Shown here one piece after another: positions 41,501 to 47,993 of a stretch of DNA of 64,000 nt; position 1 is the stretch's first letter, and the number at the start of each line of letters is the position of its first letter. The stretch comes from UBA791 sp963602355. GTDB lineage: Bacteria; Cyanobacteriota; Vampirovibrionia; Gastranaerophilales; Gastranaerophilaceae. Both the position numbers and the translations under genes were made by a program. The stretch is taken from contig CAVCIU010000001.1 of the NCBI GenBank assembly GCA_963602355.1, positions 34,071 to 98,070 on the forward strand, in the 5' to 3' direction. The notes under the pieces are model-generated. The model had not been told where the DNA came from. It did no database searches and worked only from the letters and a program-made list of their open reading frames with translations.

Positions 41501-41883
41501 TCTGCACCGTTAACAATGAAAGTACCTTTATCAGTCATAGTAGGAATATCACCGATATATACTTCTTGTTCTTTAATTTCACCAGAATCACGGTTAACTA
41601 ATCTAACCATTACACGTAATTGTTTTGCATAAGTAGTATCGTGAATTCTAGCTTCTTCGATAGAATACTTAGCATTGTCAAATGTATAATTTGGTAAAAA
41701 GTGTAATTCTAAACGACCAGTATAGTCTTTAATTGGTGAAAAAGAAAGTAATTCTTCCTTTAGACCTTCTGTTAAAAACCATTCAAATGATTTTTTTTGC
41801 ACTTCAATAAGGTCTGGTAAATCGTCCAATCTGGTACTAGGAATACCCATTGGAGTTACTCGTTCTGCGAATTTTGTCGACAT
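38572..41883 (-). CDS. rpoB: RNA polymerase beta subunit (RpoB)
   Basis: The catalytic beta subunit, 1103 residues, a cyanobacterial-like length without the large insertions of proteobacterial RpoB. Landmarks are the rifampicin pocket ([29 protein letters not shown]), the DYGFIESPF segment, [15 protein letters not shown] and the C-terminal [29 protein letters not shown]. A GAGG site precedes the ATG. It is first in the operon and divergent from the prepilin gene. The ribosomal protein genes rplKAJL, which precede rpoB in most bacteria, are absent here, as in cyanobacteria. Confidence 0.98.
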   Translation of the reverse strand: [1103 protein letters not shown]

Positions 41884-41983
41884 TCTATAAACCTCGCTTC
41901 TTTGTATTATTCATATTGTGTACGTACTAAAAAATTTATAAAACTTAACATTTCTGTTAGAGCTTATAAGAACATGTATTTTA

Positions 41984-42011
41984 ATGTTACTACGACAATA
42001 TAAATAGTCAA
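41984..42011 (-). promoter_or_regulatory. Probable promoter of the rpoB operon
   Basis: On the minus strand TTGACT (42006-42011) and TAACAT (41984-41989) are 16 bp apart. The predicted leader to the rpoB ATG is close to 95 nt. Confidence 0.5.
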
Positions 42012-42077
42012 GAAATCATGTAAAATTTACACTTATAAATTGTTACAAATTTTTACAATCAAAAATCAACATGCTGA

Positions 42078-42176
42078 AACTCGCCACATGACAAGGTTTG
42101 ACTGTCAAGTGGGGCAGTTGGAGATTTAATAAGTAGTGAATATTGAATGGTAAGTGGAAAATTTCTATTCACTACT
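42078..42176. repeat. Palindromic repeats between rpoB and the prepilin gene (includes family B)
   Basis: The 361-bp intergenic region holds the rpoB promoter and two repeats. A hairpin with arms CCACATGACA and TGTCAAGTGG lies at about 42078-42107. A family B palindrome with arms AGTAGTGAAT (42132-42141) and ATTCACTACT (42167-42176) continues as CACTAATGCCTACTCTC. Related family B sequence occurs at 47851-47918 and about 271-418. No gene is seen here. Confidence 0.55.
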
Positions 42177-42244
42177 CACTAATGCCTACTCTCTAATTTA
42201 CAATGTTCTATTAATTTATATAATATGTTATAATAGTTAAGGTT

Positions 42245-44188
42245 ATGAACGAGATATTTTCAATATTTAAAAATAAAAAAGCCTTCACCATTGCAGAAAT
42301 GACAGTTGTATTACTAATCCTGTCATTAGTAATGGCAGCAATTTTGCCTGTAACCACAAACAAAAAAACTAGTGGTGGTGGCGGTGGCGCCGGAGGAAGT
42401 TTATGGAAACTTGCTCGTAACAACACAGATATTTGGTTTGCATCACCATCTTCAACTCAAAGTGCCTTGTTAGGTACATCTGTAACCCCTGATGCACAAG
42501 GTTATGCAAGACTATATATCAACATTCCTAACAGCAACACTCGTTCTCAAATCGGAATGATGTACAACAATTCAACTGTGGGTTACATAAGATTTAAAAA
42601 CAATAACAACATGGGCTTTGGTATGAACGCAGTACAAAACAGTACTGGTTCTAGCAACTTTGGCGCAGGTTATAATGTTATGACAGGAAGTGTAACAGGC
42701 AGTAACAACACAGGTATTGGTTATCAAGCCTTAACAGGTTTAACTTCTGGTGGCTCAAATGTTGCAATCGGTAATAACACCCTAAAAACAAACACAAACG
42801 GTAATTCAAATATTGCAATAGGTGAAAACGCATTACAAGCAAACTCTGGTGGCGAAAGAAACATTGCACTAGGTCAAAACAGCCTTCTTACAAATGTCTC
42901 AGGTACTGATAACGTAGCTATCGGTCAAAACGCATTAAACCAAAATACTGCAAACTTTAACGTTGGTATTGGTAGATTAGCACTACAAAATACAACCTCA
43001 GGAACTTGTAACGTTGCATTAGGAAGTAATGCAGGTGCTTCTAATGTTGCAGGCGCCGATAATGTCTTCATCGGCAGATTAGCCGGTCAAACAAAAGCCT
43101 CTGGTAGCAACAACGTTGCAATCGGTGCAGAAACTGTTTTTGCAAACGGTACAGGTTCTCATAACGTAGGTATTGGTTATCGTTCATTATATTCAGACAC
43201 AAACGGTAGTTATAACGTATTTTCTGGATATCAATCAGGCTACAATGTAACAACTGGTAATGCTAACACTGGTATCGGTCAAAATGCTTTAGACGGTGTT
43301 CAAACTGGTTCTAACAATGTCGGTATCGGTTACAAAGCTTGCAGCGGTGTTTCAGGTAGTAACAAAACATGTTTAGGTTCATCATCTGGATACACAAACT
43401 TACCATCTGGGTTTACAGCAAGTAACACAACTGCTGAAACAATCGTAGGTTCTGGCGCTGGTAACATTTTCTTACATGCCGGTAATGTTTTTGTAAGAAC
43501 CGGTAATTCTATTAACACAAATGCAAAACTTACGGTAAACGGTAACACAGAAACAACAACAAACTTAACTGTTGGTACTTACGCAAACGTAGGCACATAT
43601 CTTCATACAGGAAGTTATGTAAATGCGACAACAACAGTTACGGCAGGTACTTCTGCATATTCAAACTGGACTTACACAAACTACATCAGACAAAGAACTG
43701 GTGCAAACTATTCTACAGAAATTTGGGGTACATTCACTGGTACATACAACAATATTTCAGACAAAAGACTTAAAAACATTCAAGGTTTTGCAAACACAGG
43801 CTTGAACGAAATCAAGCAACTTGATGTATACAAATTCACATACAAATCAGAACCAGATGTTCAAAGAGTAGGGCTTATTGCGCAAGACGTGGAAAAAGTT
43901 CTACCTTATGCAGTTACTAAAAACGAAGAAGGATATTTAGTTCTTCGTCAAGATAATATCTTATTCACAATGTTCAATGCTATCAAAGACTTAGATAAAT
44001 TATACGAAAACTTAAAAGAAAAAGTTCAAAATTATATCATACGTTTGAACCGTGCAGAAGATAGAATTCATGCTTTAATAGAAGTAAACAAAGAATTATC
44101 AAAAAGAGTTGATACTCTTGAAAAACGTGTTGATACCTTAGAAAAAGGCATTAAAGCGTTAGAAAAAAATCAATGCAAATGTAAATAA
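42245..44188 (+). CDS. Prepilin-like protein with tail-fibre beta-structure and peptidase S74 chaperone
   Basis: A 647-residue mosaic. Residues 1-40 are a type IV prepilin leader and helix: KKA|FTIAEMTVVLLILSLVMAAILP, cleavable after A13, with the conserved Glu at mature position 5 (E18). A glycine-rich linker follows (43-51). Residues about 110-390 are 13-16-residue repeats of the type GSNNVAIGxxAL, as in YadA-like heads and tail fibres. Residues about 495-560 are a peptidase S74 intramolecular chaperone (SDKRLKNIQGF), with the self-cleavage dyad S505/K510 and IAQDVEKVLPYAV. A heptad coiled coil ends the chain. It would make a trimeric surface spike carried by a pilin anchor, with the end removed after folding. 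A -10 TATAAT lies close upstream. Confidence 0.85.
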   Translation: MNEIFSIFKNKKAFTIAEMTVVLLILSLVMAAILPVTTNKKTSGGGGGAGGSLWKLARNNTDIWFASPSSTQSALLGTSVTPDAQGYARLYINIPNSNTRSQIGMMYNNSTVGYIRFKNNNNMGFGMNAVQNSTGSSNFGAGYNVMTGSVTGSNNTGIGYQALTGLTSGGSNVAIGNNTLKTNTNGNSNIAIGENALQANSGGERNIALGQNSLLTNVSGTDNVAIGQNALNQNTANFNVGIGRLALQNTTSGTCNVALGSNAGASNVAGADNVFIGRLAGQTKASGSNNVAIGAETVFANGTGSHNVGIGYRSLYSDTNGSYNVFSGYQSGYNVTTGNANTGIGQNALDGVQTGSNNVGIGYKACSGVSGSNKTCLGSSSGYTNLPSGFTASNTTAETIVGSGAGNIFLHAGNVFVRTGNSINTNAKLTVNGNTETTTNLTVGTYANVGTYLHTGSYVNATTTVTAGTSAYSNWTYTNYIRQRTGANYSTEIWGTFTGTYNNISDKRLKNIQGFANTGLNEIKQLDVYKFTYKSEPDVQRVGLIAQDVEKVLPYAVTKNEEGYLVLRQDNILFTMFNAIKDLDKLYENLKEKVQNYIIRLNRAEDRIHALIEVNKELSKRVDTLEKRVDTLEKGIKALEKNQCKCK

Positions 44189-44209
44189 TTTAGAAAGGTA
44201 AAATAAAAA

Positions 44210-44647
44210 ATGAGCGAAAAAAGAATTATTATTGGTTGCGACCATGGTGGTTTAAATCTAAAAAATAAAGTTATCGAACACTTAAAAGAAATTGGTTACG
44301 AAGTAGAAGACGTTGGAACATACACACCAGACTCAGTAGATTACCCAATCTATGCTAAAAAAGTTGCACACGCAGTAGCTGACGGCAAATACGAAAAAGG
44401 TATCATAATTTGTGGTACAGGTATCGGTGTTTCAATCGTTGCAAACAAAGTAAAAGGTATCAGAGCTTCACTTTGCGGAGACACTTTCTCAGCAAAAGCT
44501 ACTCGTCAACACAATAATTCAAACATCTTATGTATGGGCGAAAGAGTTATCGGTGCAGGTTTAGCACTTGATATCGTTGATATTTGGTTAACTACTGAAT
44601 ATGAAGGCGGTCGTCATCAAAAAAGAATTGATATGATGGAGGACTAA
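44210..44647 (+). CDS. rpiB: Ribose-5-phosphate isomerase B
   Basis: Interconverts ribose-5-phosphate and ribulose-5-phosphate. The 145-residue protein has the RpiB landmarks GCDHGGLNLK, DVGTYTPDSVDYPIYAKKVA, the anion-binding and catalytic stretch IICGTGIGVSIVANKVKGIRASLC, and the C-terminal ARQHN-like TRQHNNSN. The cysteine in IICGTG is the usual catalytic base. Its stop overlaps the rsfS start by one base (TAATG), so both are translated together. Confidence 0.93.
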   Translation: MSEKRIIIGCDHGGLNLKNKVIEHLKEIGYEVEDVGTYTPDSVDYPIYAKKVAHAVADGKYEKGIIICGTGIGVSIVANKVKGIRASLCGDTFSAKATRQHNNSNILCMGERVIGAGLALDIVDIWLTTEYEGGRHQKRIDMMED

Positions 44648-45051
44648 TGGTAGAAGATATTTCAACAGAAAAATTCGCATCTGTTATTGCTCGTGTGCTT
44701 GATGATAGATTAGCAAAAAATATTGTAATTCTTGATATCAGTAAAGTATCTTCTCTTGCAGACTTTTTTGTAATCGCATCAGGCGATTCTCCAACTCAAG
44801 TAAAAGCTATGACAGAAACTTTACAAGACAGAATTAAAACTCTTTTTAAACGTCTTCCAAAAGGTGTTGAACGAGACATGAAAAATCGCTGGAATTTAGT
44901 TGATTACGGCGATGTTATCGTTCATATTCTTCACAGAGAAGAACGTGAAAATTACATGATTGAAAAATTCTGGAACCATGCTTACAGTATTCCTGAAGAA
45001 AAATGGAAAGCTGAAACTGAAGAATATTCTGAATATAAAGAAAATATGTAA
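44647..45051 (+). CDS. rsfS: Ribosomal silencing factor RsfS (Iojap)
   Basis: Binds uL14 on the 50S subunit and blocks subunit joining when nutrients are short. The 134-residue protein shows the family order: ILDISKVSSLADFFVIASGDSPTQVKAM, then GVERDMKNRWNLVDYGDVIVHIL, then REERENYMIEKFW. The length is normal, with a charged C-terminal extension (ETEEYSEYKENM). It is translationally coupled to rpiB. Confidence 0.92.
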   Translation: MVEDISTEKFASVIARVLDDRLAKNIVILDISKVSSLADFFVIASGDSPTQVKAMTETLQDRIKTLFKRLPKGVERDMKNRWNLVDYGDVIVHILHREERENYMIEKFWNHAYSIPEEKWKAETEEYSEYKENM

Positions 45052-45078
45052 ACAATTTGCTAAATGGAAATTATAGGA

Positions 45079-45090
45079 TAAAATTTAGAT
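45079..45090 (+). promoter_or_regulatory. Leaderless-type -10 box of the TPR gene
   Basis: TAAAAT at 45079-45084 ends 6 nt before the ATG at 45091, and no Shine-Dalgarno is present. Confidence 0.4.
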
Positions 45091-46164
45091 ATGGTAGATG
45101 CAAATGAAATAAAAAAACAGATTGATGAAACTATTATGAAAATGGCTATGGACCCAACAAATCCAGAGCATTATCATTCATTGGCAAATTTGTATGCCCT
45201 AGACAACAACTTTGATAAGGTTGCATCAGTTTATGAAAGTTTATTGAGTATTAAGCCAGATGATGCAGACGCATTGTTGAACTTGGGTAGTATTTATTTC
45301 TACAGTAAGGATTTCCGTAAAGCGCTTAGTTATTTTAACAAAGCTATGGATAAAAACCCTACAAATTACCTTGTATATTACAACTTGGGTAATGCGTATG
45401 CTGAACTTAAAAACTTCTCTAAAGCACTTCGTTACTACAACCGTGCATTAGACTTTAACACAATGTCTCCTGATATCTATAACGCAATCGCAATGCTTTA
45501 TCACGATTTTGAAGACTTCGTTGAAGCAAAAGCTTACTACGAAAAATCTCTTTCAATCGACCCAAATAACTTAACTGCAAATGTTGACTTAGGTAACATT
45601 AACTTTAAATTATTTGACTACGAAGCAGCACTATACCACTATCTAAAGGTTTATGAAATTGCACCAGATAACAAAACTGTTACTATCTGTATCGCAAATA
45701 CTTATTCTTTATTAAAAAATAAAGAAAAAACAGATGAATTCTTTGATATATCTCTAAAATTACCAGGGGATAATTACAAAACTTACATTTGCGCAGCAAT
45801 CGCAAAATCTGATTTTAAAGATTATGACGGCGCTATTGAAACTTACAAAAAAGCTATCGAATATAATCCTAAAGAAAAAAATGCGTACATTCTTATCGCA
45901 AACCTTTATTCTAACTTAGGAAATTATACAGAAGCTATCGATTACTATGAAAAAGCTCTTGCTCTAAATGAATTCGATACAAATACAAGAGTATTACTTG
46001 CAAATACTTATTACATGGACGACAAGATTGAAGATGCATTGAAAGCTTATCGTTATGTTTCTAACTTGGAACCTGAAAACGATGAATACAAGCTTGTTTA
46101 CGTTAATTTGTTAGAGGATTACATTATAGCTCACAGAGCTGGAGAATTATTAGAAAATGTATAA
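45091..46164 (+). CDS. Cytoplasmic TPR-repeat protein
   Basis: A 357-residue protein made of about nine tetratricopeptide repeats (for example ALLNLGSIYFYSKDFRKALSYFNKAMDKNP and AYILIANLYSNLGNYTEAIDYYEKAL). It has no signal peptide or membrane helix, so it is cytoplasmic. The last 8 bp overlap the gene for a Tic20-like membrane protein, which makes a functional pair likely, for instance a soluble adaptor docking at that protein. The function is unknown. It differs from the secreted TPR protein at 5480-7324 in lacking an export signal. Confidence 0.85.
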   Translation: MVDANEIKKQIDETIMKMAMDPTNPEHYHSLANLYALDNNFDKVASVYESLLSIKPDDADALLNLGSIYFYSKDFRKALSYFNKAMDKNPTNYLVYYNLGNAYAELKNFSKALRYYNRALDFNTMSPDIYNAIAMLYHDFEDFVEAKAYYEKSLSIDPNNLTANVDLGNINFKLFDYEAALYHYLKVYEIAPDNKTVTICIANTYSLLKNKEKTDEFFDISLKLPGDNYKTYICAAIAKSDFKDYDGAIETYKKAIEYNPKEKNAYILIANLYSNLGNYTEAIDYYEKALALNEFDTNTRVLLANTYYMDDKIEDALKAYRYVSNLEPENDEYKLVYVNLLEDYIIAHRAGELLENV

Positions 46165-46582
46165 CAACAACTATAGATTAAATCCAGATAAGCCATATTT
46201 TATGGAAAAATTAGTTTCAGCTCTAAGTTATTTAACTATGGGCTTTGTTGGATTTATTTATTTAATAATTATTGTTCTTACAAAAAGAACTCTTAAACCT
46301 TTTTTGAAATATCATATTTTTCAATCAATTTTTATTTCAATCGGTTATTATCTACTAACAATATTCGTTGGATTAATCTGTAATATCTTATTATTTATAC
46401 CATTCATAAATAAAATTACTACAGCAATATTATATTACTTATCAATAGACATCATTTTCGGTTGTTCAATTATTGGTTTATGTATTTATGCTGTTTTATT
46501 CTATTTAGTAATAACATCATTCCAAGGAAAATATTCTTATATTCCATGGGTTTCAGACATTATTAAAATGAACGTGAGATAA
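46157..46582 (+). CDS. Tic20-like small membrane protein
   Basis: A 141-residue inner-membrane protein with four predicted helices. The order resembles cyanobacterial and plastid Tic20: a short soluble N-terminus, a first helix (LVSALSYLTMGFVGFIYLI), the loop LKPFLKYHIFQSIFISIG, helices 3-4, and the closing GKYSYIPWVSDIIKM. In plastids Tic20 forms part of the inner-envelope import channel; the bacterial role is unknown. The gene overlaps the upstream TPR gene by 8 bp. A DUF4870-type membrane protein is the main alternative, since that family shares the YHxxQ motif. Confidence 0.6.
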   Translation: MYNNNYRLNPDKPYFMEKLVSALSYLTMGFVGFIYLIIIVLTKRTLKPFLKYHIFQSIFISIGYYLLTIFVGLICNILLFIPFINKITTAILYYLSIDIIFGCSIIGLCIYAVLFYLVITSFQGKYSYIPWVSDIIKMNVR

Positions 46583-46588
46583 AATATT

Positions 46589-47851
46589 ATGAAATTTGAT
46601 ACTATTTGTGTGCAAGGTTCACATACACCTGCAGAGAACAGAAACACTCCACCTGTACCAATTTATCAAACTACAGCTTTTAGCTTTGATACTGTACAAT
46701 ACGCAGCTGACTTGTTTGATTTGAAAGCTAGTGGAGATATTTACACAAGACTTTCAAACCCTACAACACAAGTTCTTGAAGAAAGACTTGCAGGTATTGA
46801 AGGTGGTGTTGGCGCTCTTTGTGTTTCTTCTGGTCAATCAGCATCTACAATTGCTCTTTTAAACATATTAAAAGCAGGTGATGAAGTTGTTGCTTCAACA
46901 AATATGTATGGTGGAACAATTAATTTAATTAATGTTACTCTACAAAAAATGGGAATTATTGTTCACCTTGTTTCATCTGACAATGCAGAAGATTATGAAA
47001 AACTTATCAATGAAAAAACAAAATGTATTTTTGCAGAGGTTTTAAACAATCCTTCTCTAAGTGTTTTAGATATTGAAGCATTGGCAAATGTTGCTCACAA
47101 ACATTCAATTCCATTGATTGTAGATAATACTATTCCAAGCCCATATTTATGCCAACCAATTAAACATGGTGCAGATATTGTCGTACATTCTTTGACAAAA
47201 TATATTTGTGGTCATGGAACTTGTATGGGCGGAGTTATCGTTGATAGCGGTAATTTTGATTGGGCAAAATCTGGTAAATTCCCTGAATTAACAGAACCTG
47301 ATGAAAGCTATCATGGTCTTAGATATGTTGAAAACTTTGGCAAATTGGCTTATATCGTAAAAGCTAGAGCTCAAATGATTAGAGATTTGGGTTGTTGTTT
47401 AAGTCCATTCAATGCGTTTTTAACTATACAAGGACTTGAAACCCTTTCTCTACGTATGGAAAGATTATCTTCTACTGCATTAACTGTTGCAAAATACTTA
47501 CAAAATCACAAAAACGTAACTTGGGTAAAATATCCAAAACTTGAAGGTGATAAATATTTTGAATTAGCAGAAAAATACTTACCAAAAGGCGCTTCTTCTA
47601 TCATCAGTTTTGGTATCAAAGGCGGAAGAGAAGCCGGTACAAAATTTATTGAAAATGTGAAACTATTAATTCATGCAACAAATATTGGTGATAGCCGTTC
47701 TATCATTACATATCCAGCACTTACAACACATAGACAACTAACTGCTGAACAAATGGAAGAATGCGGAATTGGTGAAGATTTCATGCGTCTTTCAGTAGGT
47801 CTTGAAGATGTTGATGATATCATTGCTGATTTGGATAATGCTCTAAGTTAG
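46589..47851 (+). CDS. metY: O-acetylhomoserine aminocarboxypropyltransferase/sulfhydrylase (MetY)
   Basis: A PLP enzyme that makes homocysteine from O-acetylhomoserine and sulfide. The 420-residue length and insertions match MetY rather than the shorter cystathionine enzymes. Landmarks are YTRLSNPT, SGQSASTIALLNIL, VDNTIPSPYLCQPIKHGAD and the PLP lysine in HSLTKYICGHG. SRSIITYPALTTHRQL and the LSVGLED end also fit. It completes the acetyl route with MetX (410-1510). It begins 6 bp after the membrane-protein gene without an obvious Shine-Dalgarno. Confidence 0.93.
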   Translation: MKFDTICVQGSHTPAENRNTPPVPIYQTTAFSFDTVQYAADLFDLKASGDIYTRLSNPTTQVLEERLAGIEGGVGALCVSSGQSASTIALLNILKAGDEVVASTNMYGGTINLINVTLQKMGIIVHLVSSDNAEDYEKLINEKTKCIFAEVLNNPSLSVLDIEALANVAHKHSIPLIVDNTIPSPYLCQPIKHGADIVVHSLTKYICGHGTCMGGVIVDSGNFDWAKSGKFPELTEPDESYHGLRYVENFGKLAYIVKARAQMIRDLGCCLSPFNAFLTIQGLETLSLRMERLSSTALTVAKYLQNHKNVTWVKYPKLEGDKYFELAEKYLPKGASSIISFGIKGGREAGTKFIENVKLLIHATNIGDSRSIITYPALTTHRQLTAEQMEECGIGEDFMRLSVGLEDVDDIIADLDNALS

Positions 47852-47918
47852 TGAATAGATTATTGTGAATAGTGAGTAGAAAGATTCTATTCACAATTCA
47901 CTACTCAACACTCACTAA
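47851..47918. repeat. Family B palindromic repeat after metY
   Basis: TTGTGAATAG (47863-47872) and CTATTCACAA (47887-47896) form a perfect 10-bp stem, flanked by GTGAATAG and TTCACTACTCAACACTCACTA. It belongs with the repeats at 42132-42176 and around 271-418. It may serve as the metY transcript end, as no other terminator is seen. Confidence 0.55.
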
Positions 47919-47993
47919 ATTGTTAATTAATTATAAAGTTTTATTTCTTTTTTCAAAAATGCCCTTATATTATATATAGGAGATAAATGTTTT

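Noticed and set aside
42600..43400. Periodic repeats resembling a CRISPR or satellite array
   Set aside because: The periodicity lies in codons for GSNNVAIG-type protein repeats. Units vary in length and sequence at DNA level and there are no spacers.
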